Part shown: positions 42,511 through 52,043 of the stretch, piece by piece
Position numbering within the stretch: position 1 is the stretch's first letter
How the letters are laid out: every line of letters begins with the position of its first letter
DNA from: Chitinilyticum litopenaei DSM 21440
Lineage (GTDB): Bacteria; Pseudomonadota; Gammaproteobacteria; Burkholderiales; Chitinibacteraceae
Direction of reading: 5' to 3'
Length of the DNA: 64,000 nucleotides
NCBI RefSeq assembly: GCF_000428145.1
Contig: NZ_ATZJ01000005.1
Location: 62,001 to 126,000, forward strand
Program-made: the position numbers and the translations under genes
The notes under the pieces: model-generated
Database searches by the model: none
Told to the model about the DNA's origin: nothing
What the model saw: only the letters and a program-made list of their open reading frames with translations

Positions 42511-42700
42511 GGTTTTCTCCGGTCATGGGCTGATGGGCTGCACACTTGGCGCATGACCAAAGTTAAATCCAATGATAAATTGATTTCAAATAGTTATTAT
42601 TGATGATCATCAAGCAGACGGGCTATGACCATTCGCCTGCCCTGCAACAACCGGGCAGGACAGGCTTTCTCGGGCGCGCCGGCAAGTGCATGATGCCGCG

Positions 42701-44044
42701 ATGACCCGCCAGCCCGCCCGCCGCATTGCGCTGATCCTTACCGAATTTCCGCCCGCCTTTGGCGGCATGCAGACCCACGCCGTCGCGCTGGCGCAAAGCC
42801 TCCTGCACGAAGGCTGCACGCTGGCCGTCTACACCTACCGGCAGGACCAGCCCGGGCTGGCCGCCGCTGCCGCCGCCTTCGATGCGCAGTGCGGCTATCC
42901 GGTGCACCGCGTGCTCAGCCGCATCGGGCACTGGCACAACCACCGGCTGCTGTGCCGCCTGCTGCGCGATTTCAGCCCGGAGCTGATCTATGCCTCGAAT
43001 GTGTATTACGGCCAGCTTGCCGATGCGCTGGGCCTGCCGGTTGTCTGCCGCTCGGTCGGCAACGACGTGCAACGTCCCTGGATCAGCTACCCGTGGCGGG
43101 CGGGCAGCACCCTGCTCAGTCACCCGCTGCTGGAGGGGCCGCTGCACCGGCTCTACCGCCGTTGTCAGGCGCCGGAATGGCTGGAGGCGCTGCTGCGGCA
43201 CAGCCGCCAGCGCCTGATGCAGACCTGCGCCCGCGCCAACCGGCTGATCCTGGCCAATAGCGACTACACGCGCGGCCTGCTGCAGGCGCAGGGGGTGGCC
43301 GAACACGCCATCCGCACGCTGCCCGGCGGCGTTGATCACGCACGTTTTGCCCGGGCCGAAGCCACAGCGGCAGCCCTGCGCGCGCGACTGGGCCTGCCGG
43401 CCGACGCCTACCTGCTGCTGACCGCCTGCCGGCTGGTGGCCAAGAAGGGCATCGATTTCCTGCTGCAGGCGCTGCCGGCCCTGCGCCGCATCGAGCCGCG
43501 CCTGCACCTGCTGGTGGTCGGCGACGGGCGCGAGCGGCGGCGCTGCGAGGCACTGGTGGCCACGCTGGATCTGCAGGCGGCCGTGCGTTTTGCCGGGCGC
43601 GTGCCCCAGGAGGAAATCCAGCACTATTTCGCCGCCAGCGACTGCTTCATTCTGGCCAGCCGCATCAGCATCAACCGCATCAGCGGCCTGGCCGACGCCG
43701 AAACCATGGGCCGCGTGCTGTGCGAAGCCAATGCCGCCGGCCTGCCCGTGCTCGCCAGCCGCAGCGGCGGCATCCCGAGCGTGATCCGCCACGATGACAA
43801 TGGCCTGCTCTTTGCCAGCGACGATGCCGCCGACCTGCTCGCCCAGTTCAGCCGCCTGCATGGCGATGCGGACTTGCGCGCGCGCCTGGTCGCCCGCGGC
43901 CGGCAACGCTCGCGCGAGGAATTCGACTGGCCGGTCATCCTGGCCGCGCATCATCGCGCCTTCGCCGAAGTGCTGGCTTCCCGCGCCACTGCTGCCAAGC
44001 CGGAACTCACCCTGAATGCCACACCCCAGGGTATACAGCCATAG
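42701..44044 (+). CDS. glycosyltransferase family 4
   Basis: 447 residues of GT-B fold. The N-terminal acceptor domain begins ALILTEFPPAFGGMQTHAVALAQ; the donor domain has RLVAKKGIDFLLQALP and the E-x7-E motif region ETMGRVLCEANAAGLPVLASRSGGIPSVI. It should transfer a nucleotide-activated sugar in envelope glycan synthesis; the sugar is unknown. ATG 42701 is used; a GTG at 42686 is in frame. The last codons (TPQGIQP) and the stop come from the left arm of a 49-bp repeat. Confidence 0.88.
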   Translation: MTRQPARRIALILTEFPPAFGGMQTHAVALAQSLLHEGCTLAVYTYRQDQPGLAAAAAAFDAQCGYPVHRVLSRIGHWHNHRLLCRLLRDFSPELIYASNVYYGQLADALGLPVVCRSVGNDVQRPWISYPWRAGSTLLSHPLLEGPLHRLYRRCQAPEWLEALLRHSRQRLMQTCARANRLILANSDYTRGLLQAQGVAEHAIRTLPGGVDHARFARAEATAAALRARLGLPADAYLLLTACRLVAKKGIDFLLQALPALRRIEPRLHLLVVGDGRERRRCEALVATLDLQAAVRFAGRVPQEEIQHYFAASDCFILASRISINRISGLADAETMGRVLCEANAAGLPVLASRSGGIPSVIRHDDNGLLFASDDAADLLAQFSRLHGDADLRARLVARGRQRSREEFDWPVILAAHHRAFAEVLASRATAAKPELTLNATPQGIQP

Positions 44045-44077
44045 CCATTTCCTGAAAAAGGCCACACGCCAATACAC
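44029..44077 (+). repeat. 49-bp inverted repeat, copy at the GT4 gene end
   Basis: GGGTATACAGCCATAGCC (44029-44046), loop ATTTCCTGAAAAA, then GGCCACACGCCAATACAC. It supplies the last codons and stop of the GT4 gene. Arms are diverged but the loop polarity and spacing fit. Confidence 0.6.
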
Positions 44078-44204
44078 ACCAGCGTATCAGGAATGAATGG
44101 CGAAATTGGCAACACCCCGTCAGCCCAAAGACAGCCCAGCCCTTCCGGCCCGGCCTGCGACTGGCTATGCTGCGACCACCCTGCCCCGACAACGGAGACC
44201 CCCC

Positions 44205-44759
44205 ATGGCCCTGGCCCACGTTTACCTTGCCCCCGGTTTTGAAGAAGTCGAACTGATCACGATTGTCGACGTGCTGCGCCGCGGCGGTGTCGATACCCGT
44301 CTCGTTGCGCTCGACGAAGCCGAGGCGCACACCGGCGCGCACGGCATCACCGTGGCCGCCGACCTGCCCTTCAGCACGGCCGCGAACGCCGCACCGGACC
44401 TGATCGTGCTGCCCGGCGGCGGCCCCGGCACGCAGGCGCTGCTGGTCAGCGTGGCGCTGCACGAACGCCTGCGCGCCCAGCACGCGGCCGGCCGCCGCGT
44501 CGCCGCCATCTGCGCCGCCCCGATGGTGCTCGCGCAAGCCGGCCTGCTGAACGGGATCGACGCCTGCTGCTATCCCGGCTGCGAAGGCGCTCTCGTTGAC
44601 GGCGGCGCCACCGTCAGCGCCTACAACGTCGTCGAAGCCGGCGCCATCACCACCTCGCGCGGCCCGGCCACGGCGGCGAGCTTTGCGCTGACGCTCTTGC
44701 AGCAGCTCACCGACGCCGCCACCGCGCAGCAGGTCGGCCGGGCGATGCTCTATCTGTGA
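44205..44759 (+). CDS. DJ-1/PfpI family protein (YajL-like)
   Basis: 184 residues. Glu in FEEVELITIVDVLRRGG and the reactive Cys in AAICAAPMVLAQAGLL are the family markers; TSRGPATAASFALTLL closes the fold. YajL/DJ-1 proteins act on oxidised or glycated thiols and are called chaperone or deglycase; the exact activity is debated. ATG 44205 has GGAGA upstream. Confidence 0.9.
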   Translation: MALAHVYLAPGFEEVELITIVDVLRRGGVDTRLVALDEAEAHTGAHGITVAADLPFSTAANAAPDLIVLPGGGPGTQALLVSVALHERLRAQHAAGRRVAAICAAPMVLAQAGLLNGIDACCYPGCEGALVDGGATVSAYNVVEAGAITTSRGPATAASFALTLLQQLTDAATAQQVGRAMLYL

Positions 44760-44913
44760 GGCAAACCATAATAGGAAGATACTCCCCTCAATACTCAGCA
44801 CCGCTTCGTCAACAACAACAGCGAGGCAGTGCATTTTCTGTGATCTCTGCATTAGGCAATTAAGGCACCCAGGTTAGGCGAACAGTATCTCCACCCAGTT
44901 CCGGCGAGAGGCG

Positions 44914-45324
44914 ATGACATCTTCAGAAAACACTTTATTCACACTGGCGGAGTTGTTCCACCGCTTGCAAGGCATAGTCATTCTGCAACAGGAGACTGTG
45001 TCAGATGCGCATGCGTGGCTGATCTTCCGCGTTGAACAATTCGAATCCCTGGCCGCGATCACCTACTGCGCAGACGGGGCTAATCTGCCGTTGGATATGT
45101 GGTCGGCAGCACCACCAAGGCCCTTTGTTGAACAGGGCAACCCTGCTCACCTATTGTTTCGACTCAACGCCGTAGCTACAGATGATGAGGGCGCCAGCTG
45201 CCTACCAAAGTTGCAGTTGTTTGGCTGCTTCATGGTCTGGTATCTGCACGGGATGAAACGGATGACAGCCGTGGAGGCAAATACCCTGCTCGCAGAATGG
45301 AATGGGAGGCTAGTTGCTGACTGA
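44914..45324 (+). CDS. small protein of unknown family
   Basis: 136 residues, soluble, ATG preceded by GAGAGG. No motif known to me; notable segments are HAWLIFRVEQFESLAAITYC and LPKLQLFGCFMVWYLHGM. It lies alone between the DJ-1 gene and a convergent YkgJ gene. Codon use is less GC-biased than in the surrounding genes, which may point to acquired DNA. Confidence 0.55.
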   Translation: MTSSENTLFTLAELFHRLQGIVILQQETVSDAHAWLIFRVEQFESLAAITYCADGANLPLDMWSAAPPRPFVEQGNPAHLLFRLNAVATDDEGASCLPKLQLFGCFMVWYLHGMKRMTAVEANTLLAEWNGRLVAD

Positions 45325-45452
45325 TTCGCTGAAATTCACAGGAAAGAGGCAAAGCATCTTTGCGCTTTCCGCCACGTAAAGGTGCTGCGCGGCACCGCAA
45401 GACTGAGCCACAAAGCGCCATAACACAGGCACGTCAGATACATTCGCACAAA

Positions 45453-45791
45453 TCACCCATCCACCACCGGCAGCGGCGGCAGGCCGTGGCGGGCGCGGGC
45501 GCGGTTGCAGGCGCTGGCGAAATTGCCGATTTCGGCCAGCGGCGCGAATTCGCGGCACGGCGAGGGGCGCTCGCTGTAGATGCCGCACCAGACCTTCTCG
45601 CCGATGGTGCCGCACAGTGCCAGGCAGCGCGGGCTGGCGTAGTCAGTGCCTTTCAGCCGCGCGTGGTCATGGCCCTCGCGGTCGGCCAGGCCGTCGGGCA
45701 CGCGCCCGCCCTCGCTGTCCAGCTCGGAGGCGTGAAAGGTGACGCGAAACGCGGCGCAACAGGCGCCGCAGCTCAGGCAGGGATTGTCCAT
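45453..45791 (-). CDS. YkgJ-family cysteine-cluster protein
   Basis: 112 residues with CLSCGACC at the start and later CLAL, CGIYSERPSPCREF. This is the YkgJ/UPF0153 pattern, which probably binds zinc or an Fe-S cluster; the biological role is not known. ATG 45791 is chosen by family alignment; the open frame upstream runs into a dispersed repeat. Confidence 0.85.
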   Translation of the reverse strand: MDNPCLSCGACCAAFRVTFHASELDSEGGRVPDGLADREGHDHARLKGTDYASPRCLALCGTIGEKVWCGIYSERPSPCREFAPLAEIGNFASACNRARARHGLPPLPVVDG

Positions 45792-45852
45792 GCGGTTCTC
45801 GAAGTGGGATGGCAGTTCCTGATTAGCAAGACTTCTCAGCAAAACCCAAATC

Positions 45853-45948
45853 AACCACAGAGACACAGAGTACACAGAGAAAAACCGGAGCACGTCCAGG
45901 CAATTCTCAGGGTTTTGCTTCCTCTGTGCCCTCTGTGTCTCTGTGGTT
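45853..45948. repeat. CACAGAG/CTCTGTG hairpin repeat, third copy
   Basis: AACCACAGAGACACAGAGTA at the left and CCTCTGTGCCCTCTGTGTCT plus CTGTGGTT at the right. Same family as 35726-35930. It fills most of the 300-base gap between the YkgJ and DUF2863 genes, which holds nothing else that I can see. Confidence 0.82.
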
Positions 45949-46094
45949 CAATAGGTTTTGTGGTTTGCTGAGAAGGGTTTCTAATCAGGTGGCGGTTTGC
46001 GCGTGGCTTTTACCGCTTTCCTTGCGTCTTGCCAAGCCAGCGCGATAAGCGGGTGCTAAAATCGGAACCCGGATCATCTCTGACGCTCACTGCC

Positions 46095-47273
46095 ATGCTG
46101 AAACGCCCCCGCACACCCCGCCGCTCCCGCCGCACCGCCGATGTGGACGAACTGCTGCGCCTTGCCGCCGGACTGGCTGCGTCCTGCACGCGCGCCGAGG
46201 ACGAATTCTGGCAGGAAGCACTGGCCGAGGTGGTGGGCAATCTGCTGGCCGACGGCGAGGAAGACACCCTCAATGCCGCGCTCGACGGTCTGGCGCAAGC
46301 CGACGGCGAGGCCTGGAACGAGCTGGCCAACGAGATCGAAACGGCCTGCGAATCAACCCAGCTCAGCGTCGACGGTCAGCCCTGGCAGGTGGTGCTGGTG
46401 GCCGCGCCCTTGCTGAGCTGGTCGCGCTATGCGATTCCCAGCGGCGCGCTGGGCGCCTCGCTGCTGCAAACACTGCGCGTACAGCTGGGCGCGCATGTGC
46501 TGGCGCACAACGTGAAGTTCGCGATGATCGATTACCTGTTCAGCCCGGATCAGCTCCCGCAGGGCTTTTCACCCACTTACCAGCTGCTGCAGGAGCTGGC
46601 GCCGCTGGCGCCGCAGAACGGCACGCTGTCGCTGGCCGGGCTGGCGCTGCCGGAAACCACGCCCTTTCTGTCGGACGTGCGCTATGTGCTGCTGGCCGTG
46701 GCCGCGCCGCTGGGGAGCCCGCTGTTCCGCTGGCAGGAAGAAGACGGCGAGCGCCGCGAGGCCGAGCAGCAATGGCAGAAACAGGGCGCCAGCGCGCTGA
46801 CGCCGGTGTTTGCCGGCTGCGCGATGGAGGCCCTGCTGCCGCAGGCGTATTTCGCCGCCTGGCGTTCGGCCGACCGCGCTGCGCGCGCCTATTCGGTGCG
46901 CGCCACCGTGGCCTTCCTGCAGCTGACGCTGAACCTGGAAGCCCGGCAGATCAGCGCGGCCATCGCCGCCTGCCACAAGCACAAGCTGGAGGAATACCGC
47001 ATCGGCTTCATGCTGGATCGCGGCAATGAAGTCGTGCATGGCGTGGTCTGGCCGCTGCTGGACGGCGAGGACGAGCATACCGACTGTCTGGCCGATATCG
47101 AGACGGTGCTGCGCGAATGCGGCGTCAGTGACATCACCGTGCACGACCACACCTTCCCCACCGATTATTGCGACGACTGCGGCAGCCCCTTTTTCCCGAA
47201 TGCCGATGGCGAATTGCTGCACACCGAGCCACCGCCGGAAGCGCAGGAGCAGCCGCAGCAGCACCTGCACTGA
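46095..47273 (+). CDS. DUF2863 family protein
   Basis: 392 residues. Arg-rich N-terminus (LKRPRTPRRSRR), a domain with WSRYAIPSGAL and LQTLRVQLGAHVLA, and a C-terminal part with two CxxC-like pairs (DYCDDCGSPFF). The family is nearly limited to Betaproteobacteria and has no known function. The ATG at 46095 is preferred over an upstream start at 46029. Confidence 0.8.
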   Translation: MLKRPRTPRRSRRTADVDELLRLAAGLAASCTRAEDEFWQEALAEVVGNLLADGEEDTLNAALDGLAQADGEAWNELANEIETACESTQLSVDGQPWQVVLVAAPLLSWSRYAIPSGALGASLLQTLRVQLGAHVLAHNVKFAMIDYLFSPDQLPQGFSPTYQLLQELAPLAPQNGTLSLAGLALPETTPFLSDVRYVLLAVAAPLGSPLFRWQEEDGERREAEQQWQKQGASALTPVFAGCAMEALLPQAYFAAWRSADRAARAYSVRATVAFLQLTLNLEARQISAAIAACHKHKLEEYRIGFMLDRGNEVVHGVVWPLLDGEDEHTDCLADIETVLRECGVSDITVHDHTFPTDYCDDCGSPFFPNADGELLHTEPPPEAQEQPQQHLH

Positions 47274-47305
47274 GCAGCACAGACCTGCCATCGAAATTTC
47301 ACCAA

Positions 47306-47353
47306 GGGTATTGCCCTGCAGCCCAATTGATAAAAGGGCTGCAGGCATATACC
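47306..47353 (+). repeat. 49-bp inverted repeat family, copy between DUF2863 and MCP genes
   Basis: GGGTATTGCCCTGCAGCCC (47306-47324), loop AATTGATAAAA, GGGCTGCAGGCATATACC with the arms nearly perfectly paired. It lies between two convergent genes and could stop both transcripts. The rest of the 287-base gap shows no gene. Confidence 0.82.
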
Positions 47354-47560
47354 TCTTTCACTCTGGTAAAGCAGCGCTTACCTGCCTCTTTCGCTGGCAA
47401 GGTCATGGCTGGAATACCTGCCTGCAGATGCAGTCTTGCCAGGCTTTCAGCCCCCGGCTTGGAAAAGCGCAGCGCCTTCCGGAGCTTGCGCTGCCTCGGA
47501 TACCGCTGGCGCTTATCCGGCCGGTGATGGATGCGGCGCCTGGGTTCTGCAGCCAGCGAC

Positions 47561-50146
47561 TCAGAACTCCTCCCATTCTTCTTCCGCGCCAGCTGTCGTT
47601 CTTGCTGCGGCCTTGCCGGCGGGCTTGCCCGCACCAGGCGCTCTGGCCTGCGGCTTGGCAGCCGTTTTGTTCACGGCCTTGCGGGGCGCCGGCGCTCCCG
47701 CCGCAGCGCGGGTCGGGTTTGCGCCGGAGCTGACGCGCGGCGCGGCAAGGCTTACCGCCGGCTGCTTGGCCAGGCGGAACACGCTGACCGCCTGGCTGAG
47801 CATCTGCGCCTGCTCCTTCAGCGCGGCAGCCGCAGCGGCGGCTTCCTCGACCAGCGCGGCGTTCTGCTGCGTGGCTTCGTCCATCTGCGTGACGGCCTGA
47901 TTGATCTGCGCAATCCCGGCGCTTTGCTCCTGCGACGCCGCCGAGATTTCGCTCATGATGTCGGTAACACGGCGCACGCTGCTTTCGATGTCCTGCATGG
48001 TTTCGCCGGCCTCGTTCACCAGCAGCGAGCCCGCCGCCACCTGCTCGACCGAGTCGTTGATCAGCGTCTTGATTTCCTTGGCTGCCGCCGCCGAGCGCTG
48101 CGCCAGCGTGCGCACCTCGCCTGCCACCACGGCAAAGCCACGACCCTGCTCGCCGGCGCGCGCGGCTTCCACCGCCGCATTGAGCGCCAGGATGTTGGTC
48201 TGGAAGGCAATGCCGTCAATCACGCTGATGATGTCGGCGATCTTCTTCGAGGCGGCGCTGATGTCGCTCATGGTGCCGACGACCTGGCCGACCACCGTGC
48301 CGCCCTTGCCGGCCACCTCGCGCGCGCCGATGGCGAACTGGTTGGCCTGCTGGGCATTGTCGGCATTCTGCTTCACGGTGGACGTCAGCTCTTCCATGCT
48401 GGAGGCGGTTTCCTCCAGGCTAGCGGCCTGCGCTTCGGTGCGGCGCGACAGGTCCAGATTGCCCTGGGCAATCTCGCTGGCCGCGCCATTGATGGCCTCG
48501 CTCGCTGCAATGATTTCACCGACCAGCTGCTGCAGGTGCTCGACGGTGCCGTTGATGCCGCGCCGGGTTTCATCGAACAGGCCGGCGTAATCGGTGTCGA
48601 TCCGCTCGGTCAGGTCGCCCGCCGCCAGCGCGGCGGCCACGCGGTTGACGTCCTTCAGCCCGGCCTCGGTGGTGTCGGAAAGCTTGTTGAGCAAGCCGGC
48701 CAGCTCCAGCATGAAGCCGGCGCGTCCGGCCACCGGCAGGCGATGGCTGAAATCGCCACGATTGGCGGCGGCATCGACCACATTCTGGATGTCGGCGATC
48801 AGCGCCTGCAGCGCGGCCACGGTGCCGTTCACCGCCTGCCCGGTGCGGCCGAAGGCGCCGGGATAGTCCTTGTCGATCTGCTGGCTGAGGTCGCCGCGCG
48901 CCAGCGCCTGCACGACACGATTGACGTCATTGAGGCCGTCTTCGCTGGTGGCGCTGAGCTGGTTGAGCAGCTGGGCCAGCGTCAGTGTATAGCCCTGCCG
49001 CCCTTCCAGGGCCATGCGCCGGCTGAAGTCGCCACGTTTTGCGGCGGCCTCGACGGTGGCTTCGATATCGCCGACGATGCTGCGCAGCGCCGCCACCGTG
49101 CCGTTCACTCCCGCCCGCGCTTCGCCAAACACGCCCGGATACGGCCGCTCGATCTGCTGACCCAGATCGCCCGCCGCCAGCGCGTTGGCCACGCGGGTGA
49201 TGTCCTGCAGGCCGGCGCGCGTGGTTTCCGACAGCGCATTGAGCGATTGCCCGAGTTCGACGGCATAGCCCTTGTGCTGGCTGACATCGATGGTGCGGCT
49301 GAAGTCGCCCTGCTCGGCCGCGCCGACCAGCTGGCGGATGTCGTCAATGATGCGCCGCGTCGCCGCCTGCATGCGCTGCATCGCCGCCAGCAGCTGGCCG
49401 GTTTCATCGCGCGAATTCACGCTCACCTGATCATCAAGCCGGCCTTCGGCCAGCGCATTGGCCAGCGTCACCGCGCTGCCCAGCGGCCGGGTGATGCTGC
49501 GCGCAATCAGCAGACCCAGCGCGATGCCCAGAACAACGCCCAGCACCACGGCCGCCAGCAGCCAGTTGCGGCTGTTTGCGTACAGGGTATTGGCTTCGCC
49601 GTAGACCATGTCGGCCCAGTCGACCTTGAGCGTGACCAGCGCGTCGATCCGGTCACGCATGCCCTTGCCGTGCTCGGCAAGCTTGCCGTTCATCAATTCA
49701 TGCGCCGTGCTGGATGCCTGCAGCGGCTGGCCCTGCTGCACGCGCAGAAACTCATCGAGCGCGACGTCAAACTCGCGGGCGACGGCATCGAAATCGCGCA
49801 GCATCTGCTGGCCCTTTTCGGTGGTGTACAGGCCACGCGCCACCTGCATCTTGGCCGCGAGCTCCTCGCGCGCCTGCTGCACCTCGGCCAGTGCCGCGCT
49901 GCGTTCTTCCGCGGTGACCGCCAGCGCCAGCGTGCGGTAGGCGCGCCCGACGTTGAGCTGCGCCTCCTTCGCTTCATGAATGGCATTGATGCCCAGCAGA
50001 TCCTTGGTATAGATCCGCTCTGTCATCTGGTTGATCTCCGCCAGGCTGCGTATGCCCAGCGCCCCGATCAGCCCGCCCATGCCCGCCACCAGCAAAAACG
50101 CCAGCACCAGCTTGCTGCCCACCCGCAAGTTCCGAAACCAGTTCAT
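47561..50146 (-). CDS. methyl-accepting chemotaxis protein with poly-HAMP array
   Basis: 861 residues. TM1 about 11-31, a periplasmic four-helix-bundle-like domain, TM2 about 190-212 (LLAAVVLGVVLGIALGLLIA), then about seven HAMP-like units recognisable by alternating GDFSxR and GDLxQQI motifs (about 213-560), and the signalling tip (IDGIAFQTNILALNAAVEAARAG, GRGFAVVAGEVR). The C-terminus ends EEEWEEF, a WxxF-type tether for CheR/CheB. ATG 50146 follows GGAGGG. The ligand is unknown. Confidence 0.94.
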   Translation of the reverse strand: MNWFRNLRVGSKLVLAFLLVAGMGGLIGALGIRSLAEINQMTERIYTKDLLGINAIHEAKEAQLNVGRAYRTLALAVTAEERSAALAEVQQAREELAAKMQVARGLYTTEKGQQMLRDFDAVAREFDVALDEFLRVQQGQPLQASSTAHELMNGKLAEHGKGMRDRIDALVTLKVDWADMVYGEANTLYANSRNWLLAAVVLGVVLGIALGLLIARSITRPLGSAVTLANALAEGRLDDQVSVNSRDETGQLLAAMQRMQAATRRIIDDIRQLVGAAEQGDFSRTIDVSQHKGYAVELGQSLNALSETTRAGLQDITRVANALAAGDLGQQIERPYPGVFGEARAGVNGTVAALRSIVGDIEATVEAAAKRGDFSRRMALEGRQGYTLTLAQLLNQLSATSEDGLNDVNRVVQALARGDLSQQIDKDYPGAFGRTGQAVNGTVAALQALIADIQNVVDAAANRGDFSHRLPVAGRAGFMLELAGLLNKLSDTTEAGLKDVNRVAAALAAGDLTERIDTDYAGLFDETRRGINGTVEHLQQLVGEIIAASEAINGAASEIAQGNLDLSRRTEAQAASLEETASSMEELTSTVKQNADNAQQANQFAIGAREVAGKGGTVVGQVVGTMSDISAASKKIADIISVIDGIAFQTNILALNAAVEAARAGEQGRGFAVVAGEVRTLAQRSAAAAKEIKTLINDSVEQVAAGSLLVNEAGETMQDIESSVRRVTDIMSEISAASQEQSAGIAQINQAVTQMDEATQQNAALVEEAAAAAAALKEQAQMLSQAVSVFRLAKQPAVSLAAPRVSSGANPTRAAAGAPAPRKAVNKTAAKPQARAPGAGKPAGKAAARTTAGAEEEWEEF

Positions 50147-50296
50147 TGTCGCTCCCTCCACCTTCTGCTGCTGTGCAGCATTCCGATTTTTCCACCCTAG
50201 CCCATGAATCGATAATTTCATGTCGGAAAGTGGTCATTTCGGAGAAAGAAGGCAGCGACATTCCCGTCAACAAGATCAGGGACAATAAACAGCCAT

Positions 50297-50345
50297 AGGT
50301 ATACGCTTACAGCCAAATTGGTTAAATGGCTACAGACGGATACCC
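50297..50345 (+). repeat. 49-bp inverted repeat, copy upstream of the MCP gene
   Basis: AGGTATACGCTTACAGCCA (50297-50315), short loop, TGGCTACAGACGGATACCC (50327-50345). It lies in the 332-base gap between the MCP start and the end of the next gene; apart from it I see no gene there. Confidence 0.75.
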
Positions 50346-50478
50346 ACTGTCAGCCCCATGAACTCCGCGGCGGACGGACAAGAAAAAACCGCCGGAAAGG
50401 CGGTCATCGGCGCTCGAACGCGCGGCAGCCGGCAGCCGGCAGCGCTTGCACGCTGCGGTCCCGGCGGCGGCCGGCCGT

Positions 50479-50811
50479 TCAGCGCAGCGTGTATTCCACG
50501 CAGCGCACACCATTGCGCACGGCATCGGCGCGGCTGGCTTCCCCCTGGGCAACCAGCTTTTCCAGGCGGGTGCGGGCCGTCGAAGGGGTAACGCCCTGCT
50601 CTTCGGCGTATTCCTTGGCAGTCAGTACGCGACCGGCGGCAGCAGGTGCGGCGGCGGCCTGGGGAACGGCAATCGGGGTGGCAACCGGCTTGGCGGCGGC
50701 CGGGCTTGCGGCTGCCGCAATAGCCGGGGCAGCGCCGGCAGTGGCGGACGCCAGGCCGCGCAGCTGCACGGTGCGGGCCAGGGCTTTCAGTTTTTGCTGA
50801 CGGTGATTCAT
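50479..50811 (-). CDS. small Ala/Pro-rich protein with C-terminal winged-helix domain
   Basis: 110 residues: basic N-terminus (NHRQQKLKALARTVQLRG), an Ala/Pro linker (about 25-60) and a wHTH-like end (LTAKEYAEEQGVTPSTARTRLEKLVAQGEASR). It is probably a DNA-binding protein; the family name is unknown to me. ATG 50811 is preferred to an upstream start at 50850. Confidence 0.62.
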   Translation of the reverse strand: MNHRQQKLKALARTVQLRGLASATAGAAPAIAAAASPAAAKPVATPIAVPQAAAAPAAAGRVLTAKEYAEEQGVTPSTARTRLEKLVAQGEASRADAVRNGVRCVEYTLR

Positions 50812-51094
50812 GGCTTTGTTCCACAGCCACCGGCGGTGGCAATCTATCAAAGGCGCGGATTATACGACATGCCGGCGGTGCGCTTGTTGCGATATGTTCA
50901 GCGCCTCTTGCATGGCTTTACCAGTAGATCGGCGCTGATTGACGGCGCAACCATGACCGGCCGGCAAAATGGGAAGACCGAAATTGTCCGCCACGTCCGG
51001 CAGCGCACGGGCCTGGCAACCGGCCTGCCGCTGTGCTGCGGCGACATCCCCAGCCAGAAAACCACTGCACGCCAGGCCGGGTTGACGGCATCGC

Positions 51095-51952
51095 TCACCC
51101 CGCCAGCTGCGGGTAGCTGAAGGCCAGCAGGTGCACCGCATTCACGCCGAAATGCACGCCCACCGCAGCGCGCAGTCCACCCGCGCGCCAGGCCACGCCA
51201 TAGCCCAGCCCCGCCAGCGTGGCCACCAGTACCCACACCGGACCACCGGCCGCGTGTGCCAGCCCGAACAGCAGCGCTGATAGGATCAACGCCAGCGCGG
51301 CACCATGTCGCCAGCCCGCCCAGTAACGCGCCAGCCCCTGCATCAGCCAGCCGCGAAACAGCAGCTCCTCGACCAGGCAGACCAGCAGCAGGTTGTTGAG
51401 CAGCCACCAGCCTCCCGGCAGCGGCCACAGTGGCCAGCGCCCAGCCTGCCAGGGCGGCGCCCAGGCGATCAGCCCGAGCGCAAACGCTGGCGGCATGACC
51501 AGCAGCAGCGTCAGCGGCAGGCAGCGCAACACCGCCAGTCCGCAGCTGCGCCAGCTCTGCGCCGGCAAGGGGCAGACCAGCAAAAGTGCAAAGGCCAGCA
51601 AGGGCTTGTCGAGATTGAGGAAAAACGTGGCCGGCTGCGCACCGGGGCTGAGCACCAGCTGCTGCCACAACGGCAGGTTGGCAAAACCGGGAAAGGCATG
51701 CAGGGCCAGCCCCAGGCCGGTACACAGCAGCAGGGCATGGCCTGCCGCGCGCCATGGATGCTGCGGCTGGCGTGCGAGCCAGACCGCCACAGCCAGCAGC
51801 AGCATGGGCAACAGCGTCGGCCAGCCCAGCCGGCCCTGCGCGGCGGCAATCAGCAATGCGGCCAGCAAGGGCCAGCACCAGTGCCGAGGCCCTGCGCCGG
51901 CCAGGGCCAGGAGGGCCGCGCCAAACAGCGCCAGCCAGGGCAAAAGAAGCAT
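51095..51952 (-). CDS. CPBP-family intramembrane glutamic endopeptidase
   Basis: 285 residues, about eight membrane segments. The CPBP/Abi motifs are EELLFRGWL and, in the following helices, FGLAHAA and HFGVNAVH. The family cleaves membrane-associated substrates; the target here is unknown. The ATG at 51952 has GGGAGG upstream. Strongly Leu/Ala-rich. Confidence 0.88.
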   Translation of the reverse strand: MLLLPWLALFGAALLALAGAGPRHWCWPLLAALLIAAAQGRLGWPTLLPMLLLAVAVWLARQPQHPWRAAGHALLLCTGLGLALHAFPGFANLPLWQQLVLSPGAQPATFFLNLDKPLLAFALLLVCPLPAQSWRSCGLAVLRCLPLTLLLVMPPAFALGLIAWAPPWQAGRWPLWPLPGGWWLLNNLLLVCLVEELLFRGWLMQGLARYWAGWRHGAALALILSALLFGLAHAAGGPVWVLVATLAGLGYGVAWRAGGLRAAVGVHFGVNAVHLLAFSYPQLAG

Positions 51953-52043
51953 GCGCCCTCCCGGGCCGGATCAGACAGCCGCGATTGTGCGCAGCCGCAC
52001 GCGCCGAAGCAAGGCAGAAGCAGTCCGCCCCGCGCGGTCAGGG

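Noticed and set aside
47531..50200. Very long open frame on the plus strand opposite the chemoreceptor gene (also opposite fliK/fliD, the PEP-like kinase and the photolyases)
   Set aside because: These frames mirror high-GC codon periodicity of the real genes, have no family similarity, poor start contexts and biased composition (Arg, His, Gln, Ala).
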